Below, in pieces: positions 32,537 through 44,783 of a DNA stretch of 64,000 bases; the first letter of the stretch is position 1; each line of letters starts with the position of its first letter. The notes beneath the pieces were generated by a model. It was not told the DNA's origin, did no database searches, and saw nothing but the letters and a program-made list of their open reading frames with translations. The DNA is taken from the NCBI GenBank assembly GCA_020736575.1, contig JAGPYM010000039.1, forward strand, positions 186,001 to 250,000, read 5' to 3'. The position numbers and the translations under genes are program-made. Origin of the DNA: Thelonectria olida (lineage: Eukaryota; Ascomycota; Sordariomycetes; Hypocreales; Nectriaceae).

Positions 32537-34509
32537 TTATTTTTAGTACAAGGGAATTCTCTATTAATACAACAGCGTTTTGTGGACGGAATAAAGCACT
32601 ATTTCAAGAGTCCTTTTTCTAATTTAGTTGTCTTTATTAACACATATCTTTTCGTAAAAACAAGACAGGATGGAAGAAAACAGCTTGTTCTCGATCAATT
32701 GTTAGACCAAGCTCGGTCTTTAAGGTGAGGTAGACGTTGCGTCTCATATGCTCCTACTCAGCGCCACACAGTGCATATTAAAATACAACAAATTGTTGCT
32801 TGTGCAGTCCATGTCAAATGATGAAACTATCTTATCGCTGTGTTGTATTTCAGTTCTTAGATGCCGATATTACCTTTAATTTTCTTAGTCTTCCAACAGC
32901 ATGTCTCTCTAATTCCCCGCCTGTTGCTCAAGCTCGTCACAACAGCCTTAAGGGGAGCATTTCCAGATAACACATCAACCAGTCACATTGCCGTGAATTA
33001 TGGGCGCCAGATCGCCCACAATGATGCTCTGGCAGAATATTTGAATAAGTAGCTTTAATAAGAACGAAGAGTTTTATATGTTTCTATCAATGTGGAGGAA
33101 TCTGTCAAGTTTCATGCCCTGGGCTGACCTCAATCCCTAGGAATATTCTTCAAGCTTGAAAGGATATTCTTAGCCACATTGGTAATTCTTATTTTTCCTT
33201 GGTATGTTTTCACGAGTTTTATTACAAACAATATCGAGTCTGCCTTTGTTACTGCATGAGAAATTAATCTGAGGATCAAGAAAGAAGGCGGCGCAACAGT
33301 GCGACAGGTATCGTAATTCTGCTTGGAACGCTGCCACTGAGGATATTCAAGTATAAAGTGCGTTTTGGTAATATAGCCCGGGCTATTGAAGACAGAGTGG
33401 ACCAGATGGATACTCCGTATAAAGTATCTTTGTTACAATAATGTTCCTTGTGAAAAGTTGCCGACAAACCGGCCCGCCTCCGGTCCTGCAATCGATGCCC
33501 CATGTCCGGTTTTGGATACCTTTCCCGCCATGGCGTGAGTTGGATACCCCAATTTGGGCATCCTAGACCTCCGACTGAAAACACCAATGCAATTATTCCC
33601 AACCGCGGGGTTGCCAACACGCGATGGTCTCGATCTAGCTCATCTGCCACGTATAATCACGATAGCTACCCAGTAAAACAGACTGTGATTGACACCTGCA
33701 ATATTCGATCCCAAGCACCTGCTAAGACCGAACAATACGTGAATGGCAATGGCGAGCGGCCAAGTCCCTTCTCGTGCCGCCAACCTGTGCTGAGTGCCTG
33801 TCTCTTGATCTTCCTAAAATGAGTCGTGATGATCTCACTGATGCGTTCCGGCCCCAGCCCCCCATGACTATCGTGACCGCATCCGGAGAGTTCTTGACAT
33901 CGGCCAAGACCAGGACCCCAAAAGCTAGGTGATGCATAAACCGACATTTTATCCGTCTGCGCCCGCTTACTAGTGACCTATAGGGCGGCTTACGCTGTGC
34001 TGTATACGAGCAGCTACGCAGTAGGATTGCTGACGGGGCTGGTCCAAACGGGCCTAGAAGCTCCGAACGTGCCTAGTCGAGAACATCATCTGATGGGCAA
34101 TGCTAGTGGGCTTTTGGGGCTCGGTGCCACCGGCTGGAGCTGGGCTTAACGTTACAGCGCGGAAATGTCAGGAATACGAGAAAGACGCCTCCACAATGAA
34201 CCTAATGCAACTCGGGCCCTCGGCGATGATCAGGTGGACCCCTGAATACGAACTGCCACCCGAGACGGCGAGGAGCCTTTGCGGGTGTTGTACGAAGTAG
34301 GTTCGGCCTAGGAAGAAAAAGAATGGCGAGAATCTATTTGGGTCTCATCTCCACCCATGGATAACCTCGCCCGCACTATCTGATGTCATATGGGGAAATG
34401 GCCTAGCAACCAAGGTACTCGCACATGCATCGAGTCTAGGCTCGTAATGGGTGAGAAGGGACCCTTGGAATCTAGTGGCATTGAGTTCGCCAGCCGTCAT
34501 TCTTTCACG

Positions 34510-34516
34510 TATAAAG
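34510..34516 (+). promoter_or_regulatory. TATA box of the cerato-platanin gene
   Basis: TATAAAG lies 120 bp before the ATG and is followed by a CT-rich leader (ctcaactccag, tcactcactcac), a classic strong fungal promoter layout. Confidence 0.65.
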
Positions 34517-34629
34517 ACGACTGTCCAGTCTCTCAACTCCAGCTCATCACTCACTCACTCACATCCTCAACCAACTCCAGACATCCAATAACCCGTCCTT
34601 CAAACAACACCTTCCACATCAACGTAAAC

Positions 34630-35107
34630 ATGCAGCTGTCCAACCTCCTCTCCATCTTTACCCTGGCCACCGCCGCCTCCGCCATCTCTGGTTCGTGTCT
34701 CCTCCTCAGCCATCAACGCCCACAATTCCACTAACATGCAAACAATAGTCTCCTATGACACTGGCTACGATGACCCCAACCGCTCTCTCACCGCCGTCTC
34801 TTGCTCCGACGGTGCGAACGGTCTCATGACCAAGCACCCCACATGGAAGAAGCAGAGCGACATTCCTCGATTCCCCTACATTGGCGGTGCCCAGTCCATT
34901 GCTGGCTGGAACTCTCCCAACTGCGGTCTCTGCTATAAGGCCACCTACAAGGGCAAGACCATCTACGTCCTCGCCATCGACCATGCCGCCAACGGTCTCA
35001 ACGTCGGCAAGAAGGCCATGGACGCTCTCACGAACAATCAGGCTACTCAGCTTGGCCGCATCGACACCAGCGTCACTCGTGTCGATAAGAAGTTCTGTGG
35101 TCTGTAA
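34630..35107 (+). CDS. Cerato-platanin family secreted protein
   Basis: Two exons, 34630-34690 and 34749-35107, give 139 aa, the family's usual length; the 58-nt intron (GTTCGT...CAATAG, branch CTAAC) sits just after the signal peptide codons, a common place in this family. After the signal peptide (~19 aa) the mature start [14 protein letters not shown] is diagnostic. It is followed by [10 protein letters not shown], the four Cys (AVSC, SPNC, GLC, KFC), [20 protein letters not shown] and an end KKFCGL. The fold is a double-psi beta-barrel that binds chitin oligomers and acts at the wall or as an elicitor of plant defence (Sm1/Epl1-type). It stands alone between gene-poor AT-rich stretches. 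Confidence 0.97.
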
Positions 35108-38043
35108 ATGACCGGGTATTAATTACGAATGCATAATGGGAAACATGGGTTGAAACGAAGCAAGCAGCATTACCTTTCAAGTACATTTATTCGGCGATTT
35201 AGACCACGATATAGTCATTTATTAGATTAATACGGCATTTGGATCTGATCTTTTCCGTTCTGTGTGAATAATTGCTTCCATGCTTGGCGATTCCAGACAA
35301 CTCTTGTTTATAGCTCTGGTCTAATCTGGATTAACTTGGGTTTAGTCAAGCTGGTTGCTCTTAGAGGTTAAGAAAACGACTCTAATTACAGAGGAATGAG
35401 GGGTGCTAATCGGAAGGGAATTTAATACACAGAGGTTTGAAAGTACTAGAGCTATATATATATAGGACTGTTATTTTAATATTATAAAGCAGACAGGTTT
35501 CTAGTAGATTAACTGTAATACTTAGGAAACCAAATTGTATAAAGGATTTTTAGTTGGACTATTTATATGTTATAGTCCTATTAATATCCTCTAATTTAAG
35601 ATTGTAAGCCCTTAGTTTATTTATATTTACTATATAGTATTATTATTAACACACTGTTCGTATAAGCCAAGCATGGCAAGACGCATAATACAGCGTAAGC
35701 ACCCAACCAAAAGGCACGTGGCTGGGGTGCCACGTGATAAGGCGCATCGCGTTGTCCCAAGCAACCTGGGGCGAAAATAAACAAGGCCTGTATATACATC
35801 AACGAACTTTAGAGATCACGACTCAACTCAATAACGGGCCATTATATCTGCGTCGGCGCTTCAGGCATGTAAGTCACTGCGGTGATACGAATGCCACGGA
35901 ACTGTCAGATATTGTTACGGTTTTCAGCTATGGAAAAACGTTAATTTCACCAGCCACCCATTCGCGACGCTCTGATTTCCCTGCCCGCCTTGGACGATGG
36001 AGGGATTGATTCCACCACCCACATGGCATGTGGCATCCTAGCTGGAAATCAATGGAACGACTACTTCTCGCTCAATAAATAGAGATGAAAGCACAAGGCT
36101 CCAACCGCCACCGCACGAGATTCTTGGAGAGAGGGCGTACCTCTTTTGTAAGACGCTGTCCTCGGATGAGTCCGATCCATATTCAGTAGTCGCTCGCTTT
36201 CGTGGCTGTCGATTTTCTCATCTCAATCTGGGAAAAACCGAGACTTTGCTTCTGCGCGCGTGCACCGGGAACGTGAGATATTGCATCTTTACCGACAGTA
36301 GCTTGAGGGACGTGGAATTCTAATAATGACCGAACATGAAAGACTAATTGTAAGGGCTGAACGGCAACTTGATAGTGTTCAGCAAGGCGTGTTCCTCCAG
36401 TGTTCTAGTCGTCTGTCTCCTGCCTCCTGCCTCCTGCCTCCAGCAGGGAAACAGATAATAGGTCTTTGAGGAATCAAATCAGTTCGTGGTTCTCCGTCTT
36501 GTCTGGATAGTTGATGCCCAGGGATCATTGGAATGCAGCCTTGTCATAAGTGCCCAGTCGCCACTACAAGCTTGAAACTCGCCGAAACTACAGAGTATTT
36601 AGCTGAGTCTTTGTCGCTAGTTAAGGTATTGAGTGGGCGGCGAAGAACGGGTGTTTGTGCTCAAGGTGATGCGCCGCATGCTGGCACCGCGCCGACCAAC
36701 GGCTCGAGGCTGGATAAAAATCAGAATAATATCTCTCCCGGCGATATGTTTTTGACCGTTGCCCATAACAGCAATAATGGCATAAATAACATCAATCCAA
36801 ATTCCTGTAATAACAAGGACCCGGCCAGGCTCTGTTGCGTCAAGAGCACAAAACTCGGACAGATGTTAACATGCAGAGTCCAATGCTGAGAAGCAAGTAC
36901 ATCTGGGTATCACAATCGTCTGTCTCCTTCTCCATTTGGCTGATACAGCGGAAGTGACCTCTACACATGGACGGTTGGCGCCACCACTGTGTGCGATGAA
37001 CATCGCGAACGTTTCAGTCGAATCTCCCTGAGTAAAGAAAACCTTGATACCTTCGCCGAGGATGACGGATTTTGGATATGGTCCTTTGCCATGTTGGGCT
37101 GATCAGTTACGAGACTTTGGCATGGCCGTTGACTTTTATTGTTGTTGTGTTGTTTAACGTCAGGACATTCTTTTCATTAATTGGGACAAAGAGCGCCTCT
37201 CTAGCTATCTGAGTCTATCGTACAGTTCCCCTCAGACCCAAGTGATGCGTCCTCAGGTAATAAGGGTTGGTATTCAAGATCTCCTCCAGGCTAGCTAGAT
37301 GTGCCCTACCGGTTCCAGTGGCCCAATAGCAGGAAATCCCATCCCTCAATCCATCCAATCTACAGAGGAGAAATAGAATACTTGCATACATCTTGAAGTT
37401 AAGGGAGGGGAGATAATTCTCACAAGTCTGGGTTCTCTGAGGGAGACCGTCCAAGGATAAGATTAGTTTATTCGATGCTCACGAATTCTAATGTCTCATC
37501 TAAGGTTAGCAGCAAGGCAGATTTAGTAAGCCACGCGGCCAAAATCTCCATCGCAACAAGAACGCCAGGTGCGAAATTTTGTTTGTCAAAGTGGAAGAAA
37601 GCTCCAGCAACCACTCGGAAACAATGACTAGATGCAGCCCCAGAGACGATACCTATATCTGATACGAAAGTTTCCCTTGACCACCCATTCACTGAAGCCG
37701 GAAATCTGTGGTCTTGCAAGCAGTCCTTCCTCTTGCCGTGAGGCTAGAGGAACAGACGCTCTTGTTTCCAGGTTTGTCATGCCGATGACTGAGACGTCGA
37801 TATGTGGACGGCAAGGCGGAAAGACTGCGAGCTTGGATGGGAGGGATAGAGCGAGAATAAGATTCCGATCAACCCACCTCCCGCTTGCTGGGGGTCTTTC
37901 TATCAAGTGCGCCGGGCACATCCTCCCCGAGGATACATGTTGCCTTATCACATTCGGGAATCGGAAAGTCAGAGCTGTGGCCAGGACCTCGAAAAATTCG
38001 ATTCATTTTGAGATGACAACGAAGAGAAAATCCCCTTGAGGAC
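35108..38043. other. Gene-poor region, about 2.9 kb, AT-rich at left
   Basis: 35150-35660 is AT-rich with many stops; the rest has ordinary composition. A short run of a 7-nt unit (ctcctgc, about four copies) occurs at about 36416-36443. Open frames such as 36533-36889 show no recognisable features. No gene is supported. Confidence 0.5.
36416..36443. repeat. Minisatellite, 7-nt unit CTCCTGC
   Basis: About four tandem copies of a seven-base unit (ctcctgc) in non-coding DNA. Confidence 0.6.
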
Positions 38044-39867
38044 TCATCGATGAATTGGTATGACGGATGGGGCCAGTCTGATGAATCTCGGATCTGAGCT
38101 GTCAACGCCAAACATGACGGTGGAAGCATGAGACTGCCGCATCTTGATGCTATCCCACGCAAGGTGTCCGTTCAACTCGTGGTCCCACCACGGCCCACGC
38201 ACTGCATGTGCGATTGCCAAGAATCCGGCTGGAAGGTAAGGCAGGCCACGAGTCTGGTTGCGGACAATATCGAAGACACTGACCGCAACAGCTAGAGCCA
38301 GCATCAACGTGACGGTAATAAGAACGCTGCAACGGACGATATACACTTGTTCTGTGATACGAGACACAGACGGAACTTCTACCGTACCGAAGTAGCCTGC
38401 CGTGCTGATCGAGACGATTGCGTGGGCCATGTTACCGAAGAAGTGGCCCAAGTCTTCCGAGGTAGGGATCGAGTATAGGGAGTCTAGTGTATCGTCCACA
38501 ATGCCAATTTGCTTGTTGAAGATGTACCATGGAATGGCCGTCATGTACACACTTAAGGCATCCAAGGCTTCAGTGTCGAGTGCGGATGTATTCGATCCAG
38601 GTGAAGGTAGACAAGACGTCATGATCACACCGTCGAAAGAGCATGAACCAATCATCCACTCAAACGAAGGAGTGCATTTGGTTCTAGATATCCAATTGCC
38701 GTCATCAGTTTGAACCAGACTTTTGTCGGCACCTCTATCTAAGAGCGCCGTCTCGTTGATTGTAGGGATCGATCGAGTGGCCGAAAGGAAGAATGTCGTG
38801 CCGCCAGTGGGAATCTCGCCACTCTCTCCATCCGTTTCATTGTTCCAAAGCCTGATTCGTTGCGAGCTTTGCGACATGAGCTCGATGCTTTCGACATGCC
38901 CGCCTGGCAAAGTGAAGTTGTAAGTCGTGTTGCCCCCTTCCTGGCGTGATATGTAGGACACTTCTGTCGCCGCTTCGCAGTGAGCGTCCCAGCGGAAGAA
39001 GACGAGGCCATGGTAGGTCGTGTTTTGCTTGAATGTGAGGTTGTGTGTCGGCACTGGCCCTAGCGTTCCGGAGTCGATACTGATAAGCGCGCTCTGGCTG
39101 ACAAGGTTGCCGACGAAGGTATAGACTGCCTGAGAGAGGAATGTGTCGTTTCTTCCCAAGGAAGGACGAAAGCCATCCCCTTCAACTCCACCCATGGCGG
39201 TGGAGAGCGCTGTGATGTTCGTAGTCGCGGCTTCGGCTCGTGACATTGGCAGACCGACAACTCCGTGTCCGTTCTTCAGGTAGACGTATGGACCTACTGT
39301 GAGAATAAGTGTACCGACGGGCACGAGCAAGGTCCGCGTCAGTATCAAGACAGAATGCATCAGACCGTACCACCAAGAGTATCTGGCCACGGTTCTCATA
39401 GTCCAGATGCTGAAGTTGTCACTGAGCTCGTCCAGGTCTCCAACCCTGACAGGTTGTTGCGTCGCGAGGGCAAATAGGTGAAGTCTGCGGAAGTCGTGCA
39501 CAACCCATTGTACCAGTACGCCAGCAGGGGCGAGGAGTGCCGAAAGAGCTATACCAGAGTACAGTTGGTTGACGGGGACACTGTCGCCTGTCCGGAAAAC
39601 GCGTCGTTTAGAAGCGTCGTCGTCAAGGAGGGCACCGGTGTAAGACCAGGCCAACGCGGCGACGCTTGCGGCGAGGTAGACGGATAAGATAACAATGTAC
39701 CATTTCAGCCAGTTGTCCAGTTTGAAGAGGCCCTTTGTCGTGTCGTTGTCATGGATTCGGGGAGGCGGAGGTGGGTAAGTGTAGAGCTGGGCCGTTTGGC
39801 CATTGTCTTGCTGAATTTCGAGCTGGTCCTCTTTCTCGAGAGATCGATACACCGGAGGAGTGCCCAT
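38044..39867 (-). CDS. Uncharacterised membrane protein with large glycosylated loop (607 aa)
   Basis: A single exon. The chosen start is the ATG at 39865-39867 (context GGAAATGG), giving MGTPPVYRSLEK. The frame stays open 137 codons further upstream, but that part is low-complexity (VRVRVRVR) and unlike protein. About 55 cytosolic residues with a Pro run precede TM1 (WYIVILSVYLAASVAALAW). Then come TM2 (~105-130), TM3 (~170-205) and a ~310-residue extracellular region with many N-glycosylation sequons and several Cys. The last helix is VYIVRCSVLITVTLMLALAV (~515), with a ~70-residue tail. This plan (three helices, large loop, one helix) is common among fungal orphan membrane proteins. I recognise no function. 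Confidence 0.82.
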   Translation of the reverse strand: MGTPPVYRSLEKEDQLEIQQDNGQTAQLYTYPPPPPRIHDNDTTKGLFKLDNWLKWYIVILSVYLAASVAALAWSYTGALLDDDASKRRVFRTGDSVPVNQLYSGIALSALLAPAGVLVQWVVHDFRRLHLFALATQQPVRVGDLDELSDNFSIWTMRTVARYSWWYGLMHSVLILTRTLLVPVGTLILTVGPYVYLKNGHGVVGLPMSRAEAATTNITALSTAMGGVEGDGFRPSLGRNDTFLSQAVYTFVGNLVSQSALISIDSGTLGPVPTHNLTFKQNTTYHGLVFFRWDAHCEAATEVSYISRQEGGNTTYNFTLPGGHVESIELMSQSSQRIRLWNNETDGESGEIPTGGTTFFLSATRSIPTINETALLDRGADKSLVQTDDGNWISRTKCTPSFEWMIGSCSFDGVIMTSCLPSPGSNTSALDTEALDALSVYMTAIPWYIFNKQIGIVDDTLDSLYSIPTSEDLGHFFGNMAHAIVSISTAGYFGTVEVPSVSRITEQVYIVRCSVLITVTLMLALAVAVSVFDIVRNQTRGLPYLPAGFLAIAHAVRGPWWDHELNGHLAWDSIKMRQSHASTVMFGVDSSDPRFIRLAPSVIPIHR

Positions 39868-41237
39868 TTCCACAAAAACGAGTGACTGATGGGATAGAAA
39901 GATATTTTCGAAAAACACGAAAGGGAAGATTTGGGAATGACAAGAAGCGACGTCCTCTGCTGTCGACGAAGAAGACGGTCGGACTCGGACACGGACACGG
40001 ACAAGACACGGACAAACACGGACATATTCACGATGGCAATGGAGATGGGAACGGACACGGATGTAAGAATTTGTATGACTAGTAAGCAGACATGAAACAT
40101 GAAATGATGAAACTGGCAATTGCGGAGCTCTGTCTTCCAACCTGACCCTGTTTATTGTTATTAATAGACTCCGCGACCAGTGACAGATCCTCAACTTGCA
40201 GAGTCTCCAACGTCGACTACCTTGGTAGGTAAAGCAACTTGAGCTCGAGGCCCTTAACATGGTCAGCGACTTTTCCATTTTATACCAGTTGTACTAATTC
40301 GATAAAATCTACGAATCAAAGTCAGCTAGGTGTTGTCTCATACAAATGAAAAGCAGTGACTTTGGGTCTGGCCAAGATACAAGTGAATTCAAACCGGGGC
40401 GCATGCAATCAGAATTTCAACAAGCTCCCACCAGACTCTTGGAAGTCGTTTGGAAATGGTATGAGAGGACGCATCTAGAGAGCCTTCGGATGGCAAGAGG
40501 CTCTCCTGGTCGTGGCTGTGATACTACAAAGTTCAACCCTTGAGATGTCAGACCTAGGATGCAAGCTCAAGTGTGAGCTCAAGTTCAAGGGGACCCTGAC
40601 CATCAAACCCTGCGGGTTTCAGATGCGAGAGAGAATAATACGAGGAATCGATTCTGCTCAACTTGCCTAATTTTTTTTGGGGACTGGGCGGATTCCTGAA
40701 AGAGAGTCAAAGATACCCACATGTATCAATATGCGATGATGTGGCACATATGAATCGATGTGGCTTCATTCCTACATTCACTGTTTCTTCTTTGTCACCT
40801 CGTACATTGGGATTGTAATTTACCTGTTCAGCATCTTTGGATACAAGATTTGGGCAAAGACTGAGCGAGTAAGCTTGCAGGTGGATCTGACTACGGGCAA
40901 CTTGAGCATAACGGGTGCGAATATCTAGGGACACTAGAGCGGTCGATGTAAAGTACTGCCGATTGGCACTAACAACGCTCCAGTTGAAAATACCAAGCAA
41001 ATACTAGTTATCACGTTCTAGTCGGGGCATTGAGGGGGATTGAATGATATCAGTTTCAGTGGAGTTAGGATTTCATATTCATTCGTCGGACACTTGCTCT
41101 CAGAGCAGCCTCAAAAGGTGCCTTGACGAGAATGCTTCTAGAAATTGAATGCTATCACAATGGGTAATTACTATCTTACGGTACAACGATATACAAATGT
41201 ACACATATCCTCCCCCTTCGCCCTAATTACAGGACAC
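39868..41237. other. Intergenic, about 1.4 kb
   Basis: Promoter and leader of the four-TM protein gene on the left, including a hexanucleotide repeat, and the 3' flank of the fasciclin gene on the right. No gene seen. Confidence 0.55.
39985..40062. repeat. Imperfect GGACAC hexanucleotide repeat
   Basis: The unit ggacac/ggacaa recurs about seven times between 39985 and 40062, with a GATGGCAATG interruption. It lies ~120-200 bp upstream of the ATG of the four-TM gene, in its likely leader or promoter. Confidence 0.6.
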
Positions 41238-42544
41238 CTAGATATTGGCAACAAGAGCCGCACCCCCAAACAAGGCGCCAAGAATCACGCCTGCGGTAGC
41301 CCGACTGCCGGCTTCCTCGGACGTGGAAGTGGCTAACCCAGTCGCCTGCTCGGTAGCTTCGGCCACACCCGAGGTAAACGGCACGCCAACACTGCTCGCT
41401 GACGTAGCACCGGAGAAGGCGGGTGCCTGAGTCTCAGAGTCTGGATCGGCAGTGGCAGATGGGTTTTCGGGGTTGAGAACGCTAATTGTCCCATTAGCAA
41501 ATGTGCATCAAGGATAGGGAGAGTAACGTACCCATCAATAACATGCACGACTCCGTTGGCAATTAGAACGTCCGGGATGACGACCTTGGCCTCATTCACA
41601 AAGACTTCTCCATCGTAAACCGCGATCGTGACATCTTCGCCCTCGACTGTCTTGAGGGTGCTGTTTTCAAGCAGGGTGCTGTATCCGACCGTTCCACTAA
41701 CAACGTGGTAACGCAGCACATTCCGAAGATCGTCCTGGCTGAGGTCCTCAAAAATGGAGCCGATGGCACCAAAGGCACCGTTTCTGGGCGCAAACACGGT
41801 TATATTTTGAGTGTTGACGAGGCCAGAGATGAGGTTTGCTTGAGTTAGCGCACCGGCGGCAGCGGTGAGATTTGCGGTGATGGCAGTCTGTGTAAGGTTC
41901 ATGGGAATGTCGAGGACACGGTTGATGATGTGAATGACACCGCCGGTGAAATTGAGATTCTATACAATCAGTTCATGTTCGTTCAGTTTTGTGCGGCTCG
42001 TGACGGTCATAACTCACCGCTTCAGTGACATTGGACTCAGCCCGCAATGCGCTGTAGAAGCTCACGCCATCATCCACAGCGACACCCTCAACTACCTGAC
42101 CACCGGTGACATTCTCATATGTCTGGTTGTTAAGAAGCGAGGGAATGAAGGCGGGCGTGTCGGTAAAATTACTGGCGTAATATGTACCATTGAGGACATG
42201 GTACGATAAAATGGCAGAAACAATATTGGGATCTTGGACGGCAACCTCGGTTATGTTGGTGGTGTTGAGGAATCTACCGAGAGCCTCGTTGCTAGGTGCG
42301 AGGATAGTGATATTGCTAAGATCCGACAACTGGTCCAGCAGGTCAGATTGGGACTGGAGAAGACCTGCGTGTGCAATTAATTAGAGGGCGAAGACTGAGA
42401 CGAGGGAAGGGTTGTGGACGTACCGTTGAGGGCGGACAAGGTCTTGTTTTTCGCCGCCAAAGCATCTGCAAGAGACACCCTGCTGTTGGATTGAGCAGCG
42501 GCAACAGTGGCCAAGGCGAGATACAAATATGTCGGCGCCTTCAT
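41238..42544 (-). CDS. GPI-anchored protein with two fasciclin (FAS1) domains
   Basis: Four exons (42424-42544, 42018-42364, 41532-41959, 41238-41481) join in frame to 379 aa. The signal peptide is MKAPTYLYLALATVAAA. FAS1 domain 1 (~40-175) has DLSNITILAPSNEALGRFL (H1) and ILSYHVLNGTYYA (H2). FAS1 domain 2 (~180-320) has TQNITVFAPRNGAFGAI (H1), LRYHVVSGTVGYS (H2) and a closing IPDVLIANGVVHVIDGV. A Ser/Thr/Ala-rich stalk and a hydrophobic end (AGVILGALFGGAALVANI) preceded by small residues fit a GPI anchor. Fungal FAS1 proteins are cell-surface adhesion or vacuole-related proteins; here a wall or plasma-membrane adhesin is the natural reading. Substrate unknown. Confidence 0.94.
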
Positions 42545-44783
42545 GGTGACAAGCAATGATCAATTAGTTAACCAACTGCGAGGCAAGATATGTTTGATGT
42601 GAATAAAGGCGGGAGAGTGAAGGGCTACTTATTCTCCCGCCAAGCCACTCTCCCCGCCCATCATCGATATTCTTCGTCGTCATCAAACAACTTTACACCA
42701 ATTCAAAGAATAGAAAGAGGCTTGGCTGTTCTCGTGAAAGCACTCAACAGAATCAATGACGTAGACCAAGAGGTGCCGCAGCGCGCCACAGCTCCACGTC
42801 ACAAACATTTGTCCCACGTTGTGTCTCAGATGAGGCTAGTAATAGAGCCAAGCCATGAGGAATGCGGCTTTGAAATCACGCGAGTGCGGAAAGACAAACG
42901 GGAGGGAACAACACCGATGCGGCCATTGGTGACGAGAGTCAAGATAGTTGAGCCCGAGTTTCGATAGCGGAAAGCGAAGTTGGGCCAAGCCATCGGCACT
43001 ACGCTAGGCCTCGCATAGGCGCAGCATCTTGGCAGCTTTGCTCCCATTTGCTTGAGAGCGCCCACCCGAACACGTTGCGTGGCTGGGCGATCCGGACGAG
43101 GTATGCAAGCGTCATCATAGTCGCCCGTGTGTGCCGTGTTGGGTTGATTCCCTTGTTTCGCGCGCATTCTTCGACGATAACAATATATTAATCGGGGTTC
43201 ATATCAGTAAATGCCGGATAATTCGTAGTGGCTTCATTGCTGTGATATATTTGCACTTTTCAATGCCGACGGGACATTATTCTGGTGCAGAGGAGCGTTT
43301 ACGGATAACATTTAGAAGAAAATAACCTTCTGCAGCTTGAAGTCGTTTAGGAGAACCTATGTGAGCGGTAGCCCAAGACCACTCCGATGCAACCAATTAT
43401 GGCTTCAGCAGCCTCAATTGTGCACAATTGAATTAAGTTATCTCTCGTTCCTGGACGACAACGACGATTACGCAAGGCTTCTCAATAGCATGCGCAACAC
43501 ACTGGGTTGGGGGCATAGGGCGCCTAGGGACAGACCTCGCGTCTCCTTGGCTGTGGATACGCAGCCCCGGACAATAGGACGGACTGTATGGATCGACAAG
43601 AAGTCCATTCGTTCCTCTATGAAGGCGGGGACAATCCGTTCGGAGAAGAAGCCATGCCGCAGTCATATATGATATTTCTTAGAACAGGCATCGAAATAGA
43701 CAGGTTTAACCAGAGTTACAGGCGGCTATATGTGGACAATATGGAGCTGACGGAGCTGGACTTCATGATGCTGGCTGATTTCGAATTGGAATATATGGCG
43801 CAAGGGTTATTATACAAAGACTTTAATAAAACTGTCGAGGAGGCATTTTGCAGATTTCGCAGCTCTTGAGGTGTTGTAAAGCCGCGAGATTCTGGTGGAG
43901 AGTGGAATCCGTTTCCCGGTTTTCTTGCATCCAAGGAACTACAACTTGATTGACTTAGACCGAGACTGAATAGATATCAATCCAGTCCCGTCACATGCCT
44001 GTACCTAAAATGAATTCCGCTATTTTCAACGAACACCTCGAAGAGGGCTACCAAAACTTGACTCCTCGCCACGGAAAATACCGGGTCGGCAAAGATAAAG
44101 CATGTCTCAGGAACAATCAATGTGATTTAGTTAAAAGGAAGGACAATAGAGAAGAAAACTAAGAGGCCAATTCTAGAGATCAATATCGCCATTCTCACAA
44201 ATTATAATGTGAGAGACCTGCCATGACCCAAACAATTGTCTATAGGGTAATTCGCTCTCAGACCAGCCGAGACGCCAGACTTGAAGCGCTTAGGTTTCGC
44301 ATCAGGTTCTCGCAAGATGATCTGGAGATTTTACAGGGATTCGAAATAGGTAGAAAAGGCAGACTTCTTTGTTCCTGCAACGGTCTCAATTCTCGGGGTA
44401 CATATACATCATCAGAGAAGCAACATCTTGGTTATTGTGTCTGGTGATGTCTTTACGGTCGTCCCAACTGGGAGGGTTAATGGCAGACAAATTGTTAATC
44501 CCCTTTCCTTGATGGGTTTGCTTCTTTTGAATCCAGATTGAAGGGCTATGCGAAATGCGCCATGGATTGGAGACACGAAAGGGTACTCAGGGATTGCCAT
44601 GTGTCAATATTCGTCGTATCAAAAGTAAAGTGGAAAAAAAAACGTTTGAATACTCTAGCACCTGGCTAACAACAAAGGAAATATTGAAGGATAGTTTCCC
44701 GCAGGAAACTTTGTACACCGGGATTAATGATCAATAAACTCCAAAAATATCCGTCATACTCGCCCAAGGGAATTCATGAGCGC
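42545..44783. other. Intergenic, about 2.2 kb
   Basis: Promoter of the fasciclin gene on the left. A plus-strand exon-like frame (43588-43869) is listed separately. Otherwise there is only scattered short open sequence; nothing else supported. Confidence 0.5.
43588..43869 (+). CDS. Possible orphan protein or exon fragment (93 aa)
   Basis: An ATG-started frame of 93 aa with balanced, non-repetitive composition (e.g. SYRRLYVDNMELTELDFMML and YKDFNKTVEEAFCRFRSS). It has no signal peptide, no cysteine pattern and no recognised domain; an in-frame stop lies about 60 bp upstream. It may be a real short gene, an exon of a larger one or a decayed remnant. It is listed because its amino-acid use is more protein-like than neighbouring frames. 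Confidence 0.22.
   Translation: MDRQEVHSFLYEGGDNPFGEEAMPQSYMIFLRTGIEIDRFNQSYRRLYVDNMELTELDFMMLADFELEYMAQGLLYKDFNKTVEEAFCRFRSS

Larger units (their letters stand above)
30337..34629. other. Gene-poor region with AT-rich block, about 4.3 kb
   Basis: No gene is supported here. The part 32240-33260 is strongly AT-rich with many stops in all frames, unlike the flanks. A minus-strand frame at 31655-31975 and a plus frame at 32861-33052 have exon-like composition but no recognised domain. The last ~300 bp are the promoter of the cerato-platanin gene. The AT-rich part could be a decayed transposon. Confidence 0.5.

Noticed and set aside
36533..36889. 118-aa plus frame
   Set aside because: Low-complexity Asn-rich part and unrelated Cys; no domain, weak context.
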